In this document: in pieces, positions 1 through 8,645 of the stretch
Layout of the letters: each line of letters begins with the position of its first letter
Numbering within the stretch: position 1 is the stretch's first letter
NCBI GenBank assembly: GCA_949746255.1
Contig: CATKAP010000218.1
Coordinates: 1-64,000 of the forward strand
Reading direction: 5' to 3'
DNA from: an uncultured bacterium
Lineage (GTDB): Bacteria; Bacillota; Clostridia; Christensenellales; Borkfalkiaceae
Length of the DNA stretch: 64,000 nt
Position numbers and translations under genes: made by a program
Notes under the pieces: model-generated
What the model was told of the DNA's origin: nothing
The model's input: the letters and a program-made list of their open reading frames with translations, nothing else
Database searches by the model: none

Positions 1-171
1 ATACCATTATATATGAATTAAAAATAAAAATCAATACAATTCAAGTAAAGAAAAACGTGAATTTTGTTTGGGATATATCCACATAAAAACAACATATTTT
101 TACACAATTCTTTATATTTTTTCCTCTTGTGCCGCGTATAATTAATAAAAACGGATTAACGGGTTAGGAAT

Positions 172-1113
172 ATGTCGGGTTACACAAAAAACATCGCCGT
201 GATAAGACAGATTAAGGAAGGATTTTCTACGGACGGCGGTCAGCTGACGGGAATAGTAAAAGCCGAAAAGTACGGTTCCGTGCTCGGCGTAGAAGTAACG
301 CTTATAAATTTTGCGCCTCTTTCGGAAGGAAGATACGTTACCGCAATTTCGGACGGTGAAAATATACTTTTGGTGGAGGACGGACATTTCGAAGGGATCG
401 CAAATCTCGATACGGGAAAAGGCTTCGCTGCGCTGGTGTGTTACATAAATTCTCAGGTGGTGCCGCTCGCTTCCGCCGTCTGCGGAAATTTCCACGCCGA
501 AGCGCTTACTATTAAAAGTCAGGTTGAGAAAGCCGAAAACATTCGTACGGCTTCCGAAAATACAGCTTTGGCGGAAAGTTCGGATAAAAACGAAAAAAAT
601 ATCGTTTACAGCGACGAAGCAATCGCGGAGGAAAATTATTATGAATACGCAGAAGATTATGAAAGCGGCGGTGCTTTATGCGAGGATTCGCAAAAAAAAG
701 AAGACGGGAGTGAAGCTGTACAAAATGAAGCGGCTTTTGGCTTTGTCACGGAAGAAAAGCTTGCCGGCGGCTTAGCGCAGGGAAATTTTTACGAGCGCAC
801 AAAGACGGAAATAGAAGGAATTTTGTCGGCTTATCCCTGCGCGGAAGAACTCGAAAAAACCGTGAAAAATTCCAGATGGGTCAAAATTTATTACGGCGAC
901 GAAAAGTATTACGTTTTCGGCGTGTTGTATAACGAAGGTACGCCTTCTTACATATGTTACGGCGTGCCGGCTTCGCAAAGTTCGCTTCCGCCGGAGAGCA
1001 TGCAGGGATTGGCTTCCTTTATTCCCTATTCTCCCGAAGAAACGCAAAGGGGGTTCTGGGTTATGTATCAGGACGCGAAAACGGGCGAAAGCATTAAAAT
1101 AAATTTGGCTTAA
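172..1113 (+). CDS. hypothetical protein, 313 aa
   Basis: I do not recognise the function. The protein has no signal peptide or membrane helix. Its N-terminal ~110 residues look like a compact beta-rich domain. Residues ~110-200 are a low-complexity acidic linker rich in Glu, Ala and Ser. The C-terminal ~100 residues form a second domain with the motif KIYYGDEKYYVFGVLY and end in GFWVMYQDAKTGES, a pattern I associate with conserved hypothetical proteins of Clostridia. The ATG at 172 follows an AGGAAT sequence, and a TATAAT box sits at 137-142. It may be a cytoplasmic regulatory or scaffold protein, but that is speculation. Confidence 0.8.
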   Translation: MSGYTKNIAVIRQIKEGFSTDGGQLTGIVKAEKYGSVLGVEVTLINFAPLSEGRYVTAISDGENILLVEDGHFEGIANLDTGKGFAALVCYINSQVVPLASAVCGNFHAEALTIKSQVEKAENIRTASENTALAESSDKNEKNIVYSDEAIAEENYYEYAEDYESGGALCEDSQKKEDGSEAVQNEAAFGFVTEEKLAGGLAQGNFYERTKTEIEGILSAYPCAEELEKTVKNSRWVKIYYGDEKYYVFGVLYNEGTPSYICYGVPASQSSLPPESMQGLASFIPYSPEETQRGFWVMYQDAKTGESIKINLA

Positions 1114-1154
1114 AACATAAATATCCGGCGGCGGCTCGGATTAAAAAATATAAA

Positions 1155-1187
1155 ACATAAAAAACGGAGGGCGATGCTCGCCCTCCG
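1155..1187 (-). terminator. intrinsic terminator for the small minus-strand genes
   Basis: A 10-bp stem CGGAGGGCGA/TCGCCCTCCG (1165-1174 with 1178-1187) has a 3-nt loop. On the minus strand it is followed by a T-rich run, so it would end transcription of the 1207-1416 gene. Confidence 0.75.
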
Positions 1188-1206
1188 CAATTTGACTATT
1201 TGTTAT

Positions 1207-1416
1207 TTATTTAAGTCCTTTAAAAGGTTTGAAAACAATCATCGAATATACGCAAAATAAAGCGGAAACGCCGCAGATTGCGTAAAAGCTACGGTAAATT
1301 ACAGGTAATCCGAAGCTTAAAAAGTTAAGCAAATCAAATCCGCTGAAGGCGTATACGGCGGCGCATATGCCGAGGATAACAAGATTAGTTAGGCACAAAT
1401 AGCAAGTAAATTTCAT
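1207..1416 (-). CDS. DUF378-like small membrane protein, 69 aa
   Basis: A 69-residue protein with two hydrophobic helices (about 8-25 and 42-60). The arrangement, with a first helix, then SGFDLLNFLSFG, a short loop, and a second helix with YAICGVSALF, matches the DUF378/YuzA family. In that family a GLFNFDLV-type sequence separates the two helices. It should sit in the cytoplasmic membrane. The family function is unknown. It lies downstream of another small minus-strand gene and upstream of a clear terminator. Confidence 0.65.
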   Translation of the reverse strand: MKFTCYLCLTNLVILGICAAVYAFSGFDLLNFLSFGLPVIYRSFYAICGVSALFCVYSMIVFKPFKGLK

Positions 1417-1457
1417 ATTAAAATTATGTGCGCGCGCATTGTTTTTATACTTTATAT

Positions 1458-1721
1458 TTAACAGCCCGTAATGTTATCCAACACCAATTTGTCGAATTCG
1501 GGCTGTTCTGCGAAATCGCGCGGCAAAAATTTTACCGTGCGAAATTTTGCATAGTTAAATATATGCGTTTTAAGAAGTATAGGCGTTGAAATATCCAACC
1601 CGTCGCAGATATCCGACAGATATTCGAAAAAGTTGGAATAAGTAAATTTGTCGTCGCGCTCATACGTTATTTGTTTTATGATTTTTTCGCCTTTTAAGAT
1701 TTTAGCCCAGATTCTAAACAT
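1458..1721 (-). CDS. hypothetical protein, 87 aa
   Basis: A small soluble protein of mixed alpha/beta composition with several aromatic residues and no recognisable domain. It may be a conserved clostridial protein of unknown function. The start at 1721 is notable. There is no Shine-Dalgarno sequence, and a good sigma-A promoter (TTGCAT, 17 nt, TATAAT at 1729-1757) ends 7 nt before the ATG, so the mRNA is probably leaderless. It may share a transcript with the DUF378-like gene downstream. Confidence 0.6.
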   Translation of the reverse strand: MFRIWAKILKGEKIIKQITYERDDKFTYSNFFEYLSDICDGLDISTPILLKTHIFNYAKFRTVKFLPRDFAEQPEFDKLVLDNITGC

Positions 1722-1728
1722 ATAAAAA

Positions 1729-1757
1729 ATTATAAACTATTGCGAAGGCGAATGCAA
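1729..1757 (-). promoter_or_regulatory. sigma-A promoter giving a leaderless mRNA
   Basis: On the minus strand TTGCAT (1752-1757) and TATAAT (1729-1734) are 17 nt apart. The -10 box ends 7 nt before the ATG at 1721, so transcription should begin on or next to the start codon. Confidence 0.6.
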
Positions 1758-1765
1758 ACGATTTG

Positions 1766-1794
1766 TTGACTTTAGATTGTAAATAAGGTAAAAT
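1766..1794 (+). promoter_or_regulatory. promoter of the Lrp-aminotransferase operon
   Basis: TTGACT (1766-1771) and TAAAAT (1789-1794) with a 17-nt spacer. The Lrp start codon is 40 nt downstream and is preceded by a GGGGGAGA ribosome binding site. Confidence 0.75.
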
Positions 1795-1834
1795 AAGTCA
1801 AATAAATCCCATTTGCTTTTCGGGGGAGACAATT

Positions 1835-2332
1835 ATGAACGCACGTGAAAAAGAAATTCTTTCGTATCTTGCCGCGGATTCGCGCATTTCAGCCGCGCAG
1901 ATTGCCGCAACTTTAAAAATAACCGAAGAAGAGGCGGCGAAAAAGATACGCGAACTTGAAGAAGAAGGCGTTATAGTCAAATATACCGCCATAATCAACG
2001 CCGATTTTATCGATGAAGAAGCCGTGGAAGCTCTTATAGAAGTAAAAGTAACTCCGAGCCGCGGATTCGGTTTCGATTCCATAGCGCAGGAAATAGCTTC
2101 GCACGGAGAAGTGCAAAATTTGTATCTCATGAGCGGCGCGTACGATTTGGCCGTAATCGTCCGCGGAAAATCGTTGAGGTCGGTTTCGCGTTTTGTTTCG
2201 GAAAAAATATCCACTTACGACAGCGTTATATCCACGGCGACGCACTTTATTTTAAAAAAGTATAAGGTTGAAGGCGCGGTTATGAACAGAAACGGCGGCG
2301 CCGGCGGAGAAAGACTTAGCGTTCAGGCGTAA
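1835..2332 (+). CDS. Lrp/AsnC family transcriptional regulator, 165 aa
   Basis: A feast/famine regulator. The N-terminal ~60 residues form the AsnC-type winged helix-turn-helix (start NAREKEILSYLAADSRISAA, recognition region EEEAAKKIRELEEEGVI). Residues ~65-145 form the Lrp ligand-binding RAM domain, with the motif GEVQNLYLMSGAYDLAV. It is followed 5 bp later by an aminotransferase gene. Lrp-aminotransferase pairs of this kind are common in Firmicutes and suggest that the regulator senses an amino acid and controls its transamination. The ribosome binding site is strong. It may also be autoregulated, though I see no clear operator. Confidence 0.93.
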   Translation: MNAREKEILSYLAADSRISAAQIAATLKITEEEAAKKIRELEEEGVIVKYTAIINADFIDEEAVEALIEVKVTPSRGFGFDSIAQEIASHGEVQNLYLMSGAYDLAVIVRGKSLRSVSRFVSEKISTYDSVISTATHFILKKYKVEGAVMNRNGGAGGERLSVQA

Positions 2333-2337
2333 TTCCA

Positions 2338-3501
2338 ATGAGAAAATTCGTAAATAAAAGAGCCGCTTCTTTACAACCGAGCGGAATAAGAAAATTTTTC
2401 GATATCGTGCAGAGCATGGAGGGCGCGATATCTTTAGGCGTAGGCGAACCCGATTTCGTTACGCCGTGGAATGTGCGTGACGCGGCTATACGTTCGTTGA
2501 GGCGCGGATATACGCAATACACCGGCAATCGCGGACTTCCGGAGTTGCGAAATTTAATTTCGCAATATCTGGTAAAACGTTTCGGAATAGACTATCCAGC
2601 CGAGAGAATAATAGTAACCGTAGGGGCGAGTGAAGCGATAGACCTTACTATTCGCGCCGTATGCGATGAAGGCGACGAAATACTTATACCCGAACCGTCA
2701 TACGTGTCTTACTATCCCGCGGTATGTCTTTCCGGAGGCGTTCCCGTTCCTTTAAGTTGCCGTGCGGAGGACGGCTTTGCCGTAACGCCAGAACTTATTG
2801 AAAAAGCCGTAACGGCGAGGACCAAAGCAATAATTTTACCCTATCCGAATAATCCTACGGGCGCGGTTATGACGGAAGAGCAATTGCGTGAAATAGCGCC
2901 GGTGATAGAGAAGTATGATTTGTTGGTTATTTCCGACGAAATATATGCGGAACTTACTTATACGTGCAAACACTGTTCTGTCGCGGCGATAGGAAAAATG
3001 CGCGAAAGAACTGTATATATCGGGGGGTTTTCAAAAGCGTTCGCTATGACGGGGTGGCGCGTTGGCTTTGTTTGCGCGCCCGCGGAAATAGACGAAGCTA
3101 TGTTGAAAATACATCAGTATACAATACTGTGCGCTCCGCAAATGAGTCAGCGCGCGGCAATTTGCGCGTTGAAAGAGGGGTTCGAGGACGATTTTTCCAC
3201 TGTGGCCGAAATGCGTGAAGAATACCGCAAAAGGGGTAATTTTCTTGCCGGAGCTCTGGAAAGGCTGGGGTTGCAGTGCGCAAGACCGAAGGGAGCGTTT
3301 TATTTGTTTGTTTCAGTTGAGTCTACGGGAATGGACGGGGAAACTTTTGCAAACAAACTTTTGAAAAATCAGAAAGTAGCGGTGGTTCCCGGCGGCGCGT
3401 TCGGAAACGCAGGCAAATATTTTGTAAGAGCAAGTTATGCGACAGGAATGCAACAGCTTGCGGAAGCGGTGAACAGGATTGAAAAATTTTTAGGTAAATA
3501 A
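2338..3501 (+). CDS. PLP-dependent class I/II aminotransferase, 387 aa
   Basis: A fold-type I aminotransferase of the aspartate/aromatic aminotransferase group (PatA/AraT/YugH-like). It moves an amino group between an amino acid and a 2-oxo acid. Visible hallmarks are YTGNRGLPELR near the N-terminus, YPNNPTGAV, the PLP phosphate-binding region DEIYAELTY, and the Schiff-base lysine K233 in GGFSKAFAMTGWRVGF. The length is normal for the family. It is co-transcribed with the upstream Lrp regulator. The exact substrate cannot be read from sequence; aromatic or branched amino acids are plausible. Confidence 0.93.
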   Translation: MRKFVNKRAASLQPSGIRKFFDIVQSMEGAISLGVGEPDFVTPWNVRDAAIRSLRRGYTQYTGNRGLPELRNLISQYLVKRFGIDYPAERIIVTVGASEAIDLTIRAVCDEGDEILIPEPSYVSYYPAVCLSGGVPVPLSCRAEDGFAVTPELIEKAVTARTKAIILPYPNNPTGAVMTEEQLREIAPVIEKYDLLVISDEIYAELTYTCKHCSVAAIGKMRERTVYIGGFSKAFAMTGWRVGFVCAPAEIDEAMLKIHQYTILCAPQMSQRAAICALKEGFEDDFSTVAEMREEYRKRGNFLAGALERLGLQCARPKGAFYLFVSVESTGMDGETFANKLLKNQKVAVVPGGAFGNAGKYFVRASYATGMQQLAEAVNRIEKFLGK

Positions 3502-3521
3502 TCGCTGTTCGGCTGTTTTTA

Positions 3522-3550
3522 TTGACAAATTAAAGCCGAAACTATATAAT
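3522..3550 (+). promoter_or_regulatory. consensus sigma-A promoter of greA-lysS
   Basis: Perfect TTGACA (3522-3527) and TATAAT (3545-3550) hexamers with a 17-nt spacer, the strongest-looking promoter in the window. The leader to greA is about 115 nt and contains a hairpin at 3566-3592. Confidence 0.9.
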
Positions 3551-3565
3551 AATGTAGTCGCAGAC

Positions 3566-3602
3566 GTGATTCCGGCCGAGTTTCGGGGTCACTTTTGTTT
3601 AT
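3566..3602 (+). terminator. terminator-like hairpin in the greA leader
   Basis: GTGATTCCG (3566-3574) can pair with CGGGGTCAC (3584-3592) over 9 bp including two G-T wobbles. A T-rich stretch follows immediately. It sits about 10 nt after the predicted transcription start, so it could be an attenuator, a 5' stabiliser, or read-through termination of the aminotransferase operon. Confidence 0.45.
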
Positions 3603-3671
3603 ATTTTCGACAATTAAATAATAATTCTTGATAAATAAAAGCGCCAACGCGCTAAAAAGAGGTGTTTTGTA

Positions 3672-4139
3672 ATGGCAGAACTGATTGTAATGACTCAGAA
3701 AAATTACGACGATTTGAAAAAAGAGCTTGAAGAGCTTGTTAAAGTTAAAAGACCCGAAATTATAGAACGTATTGCGGAAGCTCGCAGTCACGGCGACCTT
3801 TCGGAAAATGCGGAGTACGACGCCGCGCGTGAAGAACAGCGTTCCAACGAGGGAAAAATAGCCGAAATAGAGTATAAAATAAAAAACGCCGACATACGCG
3901 AAGAAGTAACAGATAATAGTTACGTTCATCTTGGAAGCGTCGTAACCGTTTACGACGACGATATGGACGAAACTCAGGTTTATACGGTGGTTTCGATAAC
4001 CGAAGTTGACGTTATGAACAATAAAATTTCCGTGGAATCGCCCGTGGGGTCCGCGTTGCTTCGCAAAAAAGCGGGAGACAAAGTAACCGTGGAATGTCCC
4101 AACGGCAATTATACTCTTAAAATAATTTCTATCGAATAA
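3672..4139 (+). CDS. greA: transcription elongation factor GreA, 155 aa
   Basis: GreA rescues backtracked RNA polymerase by stimulating cleavage of the 3' RNA end. The N-terminal coiled coil (about residues 1-75) carries the conserved catalytic-tip region ARSHGDLSENAEYDAARE, with the acidic tip residues present. The C-terminal FKBP-like domain ends in SPVGSALLRKKAGDKVTVECPNG, the usual GreA signature. The length is normal. It is followed 8 bp later by lysS, a conserved pairing in Firmicutes, and both are driven by the consensus promoter at 3522-3550. Confidence 0.97.
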   Translation: MAELIVMTQKNYDDLKKELEELVKVKRPEIIERIAEARSHGDLSENAEYDAAREEQRSNEGKIAEIEYKIKNADIREEVTDNSYVHLGSVVTVYDDDMDETQVYTVVSITEVDVMNNKISVESPVGSALLRKKAGDKVTVECPNGNYTLKIISIE

Positions 4140-4147
4140 GGATTAAT

Positions 4148-5662
4148 ATGGAAGAAAATAAGCAGCCGCTTACAGCGGAAGAAGAAGCCCGCGAGCTTGC
4201 CGAACAGGCAAGGATCCGCAGGGAAAAGCTTGCAAAGCTGATCGAAGAAAACAAAGACCCCTTTACAAAAGTAAATTATGAAGTTACGGCGCGTTCCAAA
4301 GAAATTAAAGACGGTTTCGAAAAATTCGAAGGCGGAGAAGTTTCTATCGCCGGCAGGCTGATGTCTCGCCGCATAATGGGCAAGGCGTCGTTTTGTCACG
4401 TTCAGGACGGCGAAGGGCTTATTCAACTCTACGTCCGCCGCGACGACGTCGGCGAAGAGGATTACGCTTCTTTTAAAAAAGATTACGATTTAGGCGACGT
4501 TATCGGTATAAAAGGATATGTTTTCAAAACGCAGACGGGAGAAGTTTCCGTGCACTGCTCGCATATAGAAATGCTTTCAAAATGTCTTTTGCCCTTGCCC
4601 GAAAAACAGCACGGATTAAAAGACACGGATATTCGCTACCGTCAAAGGGAGTTGGATTTAATAGTAAATCCCGAAGTAAAAAGTACTTTTGTAAAGCGTT
4701 CGCGCATATTGGCTGCGTTACGTTCTTTTCTTGACGGAAAGGGGTTTCTCGAAGTTGACACGCCCGTTCTCAACACTATAGAAATAGGCGCGGCGGCGCG
4801 GCCGTTCAAAACCCGTCATAATGCGCTCGATATTGATATGTATCTGAGAATAGAAACCGAATTGTACCTCAAAAGGCTGATAGTGGGCGGTTTTGAAAGA
4901 GTTTACGAAGTGGGAAGAATTTTCCGTAACGAGGGAATGGACGCTTTTCATAATCCCGAGTTTACCACAATAGAGCTTTATGCCGCGTATTTGGATTATT
5001 TCGATATAATGAACCTTGTGGAAGAAATGTACGCTACCGTTGCAAAGCAGGTTTGCGGAAACACAACGGTGGCATATCAGGGCGTTGAAATAGAACTCGG
5101 CGGAAAATGGTCGCGCATGACCATGAAAGAAGCGGTAAAAAAATACTGCGGAGCAGATTATGACAGTTGGGAATCGGACGAACATGCGAGAGCCGAAGCT
5201 AAAAAGCTGGGCGTTGTCGCGGAAGAGGGCGAAAAAGCTACGAAAGGTCACGTGCTCATCGCTTTGTTCGACGCTTTTGTAGAAGATAAACTTGTTCAAC
5301 CTACCTTTATTTATGATTATCCCGTAGAAAATTCGCCGCTCGCAAAGCGTAAAGCGGACGACTCGGCGTTTACGCAGCGTTTCGAATATTTTATTTGCGG
5401 ACATGAATTCGGAAACGCGTTTTCCGAACTTAACGATCCGATAGACCAAAGACGCCGTTTTGTGAAGCAGGTTGAAGAAAAACGTAAACAGGAACCTAAA
5501 TGCAACGCTCAGGTGGATGAAGAATTTGTAACCGCCTTGGAATACGGGCTTCCCCCTACGGGCGGACTCGGCTTTGGTTTAGACCGTTTGGTTATGTTGC
5601 TTACCGACAGTGCGACTATAAGGGACGTGCTTTTATTCCCCACAATGAAACCCAGGAAATAA
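4148..5662 (+). CDS. lysS: lysyl-tRNA synthetase, class II, 504 aa
   Basis: Charges tRNA-Lys with lysine in the cytoplasm. An N-terminal helical extension leads into the OB-fold anticodon-binding domain (about residues 60-165). The class II catalytic core follows, with motif 2 around FRNEGMDAFHNPEFTTIE and motif 3 GGLGFGLDRLVML near the C-terminus. The full length matches the bacterial class II enzyme. The ATG is preceded by AAGGAT and lies 8 bp after greA, so the two are co-transcribed. Confidence 0.97.
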   Translation: MEENKQPLTAEEEARELAEQARIRREKLAKLIEENKDPFTKVNYEVTARSKEIKDGFEKFEGGEVSIAGRLMSRRIMGKASFCHVQDGEGLIQLYVRRDDVGEEDYASFKKDYDLGDVIGIKGYVFKTQTGEVSVHCSHIEMLSKCLLPLPEKQHGLKDTDIRYRQRELDLIVNPEVKSTFVKRSRILAALRSFLDGKGFLEVDTPVLNTIEIGAAARPFKTRHNALDIDMYLRIETELYLKRLIVGGFERVYEVGRIFRNEGMDAFHNPEFTTIELYAAYLDYFDIMNLVEEMYATVAKQVCGNTTVAYQGVEIELGGKWSRMTMKEAVKKYCGADYDSWESDEHARAEAKKLGVVAEEGEKATKGHVLIALFDAFVEDKLVQPTFIYDYPVENSPLAKRKADDSAFTQRFEYFICGHEFGNAFSELNDPIDQRRRFVKQVEEKRKQEPKCNAQVDEEFVTALEYGLPPTGGLGFGLDRLVMLLTDSATIRDVLLFPTMKPRK

Positions 5663-5775
5663 ATTACATTTTTGCAAATTAAGCGATTTGTAAAATTTTG
5701 TTGTTTGGTTGCGAATTCAAGACTTACCTATAAAGCTCGTCTAATTAAGAACCAATAAAATTATTCAAATAAACC

Positions 5776-7116
5776 ATGTACGAATATCATATATATTCAC
5801 AACTTAAAAAATATGCGAGAGCGGGAAAAAGCTTTCACGTGCCCGGACATAAAGCTCGGGGGGATTTCAAAAGCAAATTTCCCGTGGCGGGGTTAGACGT
5901 TACCGAATTAAGCTATTCGGATAATTTAATGTGTCCCGACGGAGTGATTGCCGAAGCGCAGAAAGACCTTGCCGAAATTACGGGAGCAAAGAAAAGTTAC
6001 ATCGTGACGGACGGCTCGTCGGCGGGTATATTTGCCATGCTTTACGCGGCGGCAAAACGCGGAAATAAAATAATCGTGCCGCGCAACAGTCATCAAAGCG
6101 TTTGGAACGCGTGCAGGGTGTTCGGTTTTGAACCGGTCATAATACAGGGTAAAACCGAAAACGGAATCATGCTGCCGTCCGACGGTTCGGAATTAGAAGA
6201 ACTGCTTTCCAACGACGTAAACATTGCGGGACTGCTTGCCGTAAGTCCCGATTATTACGGAAACATCGCTCCGTTAAAACAGTATTCCGAAGTTTTAAAA
6301 AAATACGAAAGATTACTGATAGTCGACGGCGCGCACGGGGCGCATTTGGTTTTTTCGCCCGATAAAAAAGGTTACGCGGGCTTGTATGCGGATATGTGGG
6401 TGGACGGCGCGCATAAAAGTCTGCCTACGCTTACGCAAGGTGCGCTTGTATGCGTTAACGACGAAAAGATTATTCCCGAACTTGAAGAAGGGTTAAATAT
6501 TTTCCGCACTACTTCGCCGAGTTATCCCGTTATGGCTTCGGTGGAATACGGCTATAAATATTTATATAACAATCCTAAATTTTATGAGGAAGCGGAAACC
6601 GCGGTCTCCGCGTTCAGGCAGAAGTGCGCGGCGCCTGTTTACGTTTCCGACGATTTTACGAAAATTGTAGCGGATTTGGGCGCGCTCGGTATTTCGTCCG
6701 ACGTTGCCGCGGAACAGCTTGAAAAGAAAGGTATTTATTCCGAACTTTCCGACGGTCGTCACTTAATTTTTTACGCTTCGCCTTTAACTACGGCGGCGGA
6801 TTTAAATTCGTTGAACGCGGCTTTAACGGCGGTAGTCAACAATAAAAAGATAAAAAACACTTACAAGGAACGCCCTGCTTTGCCTTCCAACGAGAGGACA
6901 TATTCGTTTTTATACGCTTTGAAAAACCGTAGAGAGCTTGTTCCGCTTAAAAAAGCCGCCGGCAGGATGTGCGCGCGCAGCGCGGGAGTCACGCCTCCGT
7001 GTATTCCGGTAATCGTCGCAGGCGAAATAATTACTTCGGACGCTATCGAAGCTTTGTCTTGCGCGGGTCATACCTTCGGACTTGACGGCGGCGCCGTATG
7101 GGTGGTTAAAAGATGA
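5776..7116 (+). CDS. Orn/Lys/Arg decarboxylase family protein, 446 aa
   Basis: A PLP enzyme related to the short biosynthetic arginine/lysine decarboxylases (YaaO/SpeA type). Visible features are VPGHKARGDF near the N-terminus, VDGAHGAHL, and the PLP-binding lysine K214 in VDGAHKSLPTLTQGA. The reaction is probably decarboxylation of a basic amino acid to a polyamine precursor, but the substrate is not settled by sequence. The gene precedes tmk-holB as yaaO does in Bacillus, and its end overlaps the tmk start by 4 bp. No convincing Shine-Dalgarno sequence precedes the ATG. Confidence 0.88.
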   Translation: MYEYHIYSQLKKYARAGKSFHVPGHKARGDFKSKFPVAGLDVTELSYSDNLMCPDGVIAEAQKDLAEITGAKKSYIVTDGSSAGIFAMLYAAAKRGNKIIVPRNSHQSVWNACRVFGFEPVIIQGKTENGIMLPSDGSELEELLSNDVNIAGLLAVSPDYYGNIAPLKQYSEVLKKYERLLIVDGAHGAHLVFSPDKKGYAGLYADMWVDGAHKSLPTLTQGALVCVNDEKIIPELEEGLNIFRTTSPSYPVMASVEYGYKYLYNNPKFYEEAETAVSAFRQKCAAPVYVSDDFTKIVADLGALGISSDVAAEQLEKKGIYSELSDGRHLIFYASPLTTAADLNSLNAALTAVVNNKKIKNTYKERPALPSNERTYSFLYALKNRRELVPLKKAAGRMCARSAGVTPPCIPVIVAGEIITSDAIEALSCAGHTFGLDGGAVWVVKR

Positions 7117-7736
7117 ACGGTAAATTCGTGACTTTCGAGGGCTGCGAAGGCTCTGGCAAGAGCACGCAGTTAAGGCTACTTTCCGAATATTTAAAGGAGA
7201 GAGGTACAGACTTTATATTGACGCGCGAACCCGGAGGCGGGGAAATTTCCGAAGAGATACGAAAGATAATTTTAAACGGAAAATATACCGATATGTTCGA
7301 CGAATGCGAAGCGCTTTTGTATGCCGCCGCGCGTATTCAACATCTTAAAGAAATAATAATACCCGCTTTAAACGCGGGTAAGCTGGTTATCTGCGACAGG
7401 TATGTGGATTCGTCGCTCGCATATCAGGGCTACGCCCGCGGTCTCGGAGCAGAGTTTATAAAAAGTATAAATTCGTACGCTTTGCAAAAGTATTCGCCCG
7501 ACGTCACCGTGTTTTTGGACATACCGCCCTCCGCGGCGTTCGAGAGAAAGCACGGCGCGGACGAGGACGACAGAATGGAACAGCAGGGTATTTCGTTTCA
7601 TGAAAAAGTATACGCCGGATACAGGGCGCTCGTTGCCGAATACCCGCGTATATGCGCCGTCGATTGCGGAGGAACAAAATTTCAGACCGCGGAAAACATA
7701 AAAAAACTTTTAATATCGAAAGGCGTAATAGATTAA
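7113..7736 (+). CDS. tmk: thymidylate kinase, 207 aa
   Basis: Phosphorylates dTMP to dTDP for DNA synthesis. The P-loop is FEGCEGSGKSTQ near residue 7, the TREPGG motif follows, and the substrate-binding DRY motif appears as CDRYVDSSLAYQG. The length is normal. The ATG overlaps the end of the upstream decarboxylase gene (ATGA-type overlap), and the stop is immediately followed by the holB start, so translation is probably coupled through the cluster. Confidence 0.96.
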   Translation: MNGKFVTFEGCEGSGKSTQLRLLSEYLKERGTDFILTREPGGGEISEEIRKIILNGKYTDMFDECEALLYAAARIQHLKEIIIPALNAGKLVICDRYVDSSLAYQGYARGLGAEFIKSINSYALQKYSPDVTVFLDIPPSAAFERKHGADEDDRMEQQGISFHEKVYAGYRALVAEYPRICAVDCGGTKFQTAENIKKLLISKGVID

Positions 7737-8645
7737 GTGGAAAAACTTTTAAAAAACACAACCGCATATAAAATACTTTCGGGCGACAGAGCGGCGGGTA
7801 AACTTTCGCACGCGTATATGTTGCACTTTCAGGACTCGAAAAATTTACGCGACGCGCTTAAAATATTTGCGGCGGAGTTTTTCGGAGCGGACGGCAATCT
7901 TCGTGAAAGGATAATGAACGGAAGTTTTTCGGACTGTATGATTTATCCGACGGAAGAAAAAAAACTTACGGCGGACGCGGTTGCGGAAATTTTAAACGAC
8001 AGCGCTATGCGCCCCACGGAAGGCGATAAAAAGTTGTACGTTATTTGCAATTTCGACGCGGCTTCGCAACTGTTGCAAAACAAGTTTTTAAAAACTTTGG
8101 AGGAACCGCTCGAAGGCATACATTTTCTCTTGGGCGTAAACTCGCTGGCGCCGGTGGTTGATACCGTTCGCTCGCGCGTAAAACTCCTTGAAATACCTCC
8201 GTTTACCCAAAGCGAAATATTTGCGGCGTTGGAGCGCATGAGTGGAAACTTATTGAACCGCGACGCTGCGAGAAGCGCGAACGGAGATTTGGGCGCGGCC
8301 CAGAATATGGTTGAAGGCGGTTGGTTTGCAGGCGTTCGCGCCGCGGCGAAAGATTTATGTTATACGGTGGATGCGTGCGACGTAGGTCTTGCGGTAGCAA
8401 AGTACGGCGACATAAAATATAAAAAAGAACTTTTATCTGAAATGAGGCGGCTTTATTTTTCGGCGTTGACGGAGGAAAGTCCGTTTACGCGCAAGCTCGG
8501 TAAGCCCGTTTTGGTATACGCGCTTGAAAAGTTGGACAAGGCATGCGCGGACATTACATACAACGCGAATTTTCAGGCGCTTTTATACGACTTTCTCTTG
8601 GGAGTGGTCGGGGAGAAAAACAAATGGCAGAAGTTACAGGGGTAA
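7737..8645 (+). CDS. holB: DNA polymerase III delta-prime subunit, 302 aa
   Basis: Clamp-loader subunit of the replicative polymerase. It starts with GTG directly after the tmk stop codon. Recognisable features are the SHAYML stretch at the start of the AAA+ domain, the KKLYVICNFDAASQLLQNKF segment (walker-B-like strand and helix), and the LKTLEEP motif. The normal P-loop and the zinc-binding cysteines are missing, so this subunit is unlikely to bind ATP, as is accepted for delta-prime in some bacteria. The gene position (tmk-holB-ricT) strongly supports the assignment. Confidence 0.88.
   Translation: MEKLLKNTTAYKILSGDRAAGKLSHAYMLHFQDSKNLRDALKIFAAEFFGADGNLRERIMNGSFSDCMIYPTEEKKLTADAVAEILNDSAMRPTEGDKKLYVICNFDAASQLLQNKFLKTLEEPLEGIHFLLGVNSLAPVVDTVRSRVKLLEIPPFTQSEIFAALERMSGNLLNRDAARSANGDLGAAQNMVEGGWFAGVRAAAKDLCYTVDACDVGLAVAKYGDIKYKKELLSEMRRLYFSALTEESPFTRKLGKPVLVYALEKLDKACADITYNANFQALLYDFLLGVVGEKNKWQKLQG

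Noticed and set aside
142-495. Minus-strand open frame opposite the first gene
   Set aside because: A reverse-strand shadow of the plus-strand gene at 172-1113, without promoter or ribosome binding site.
4718-5449. 243-codon minus-strand open frame inside lysS
   Set aside because: It is a mirror of the lysS coding frame, is Phe/Arg-rich and lacks any recognisable domain.
8543-8623. Longer N-terminus for RicT
   Set aside because: The extra codons lie within holB and are not conserved-looking. The ATG at 8624 has GGGAG before it.
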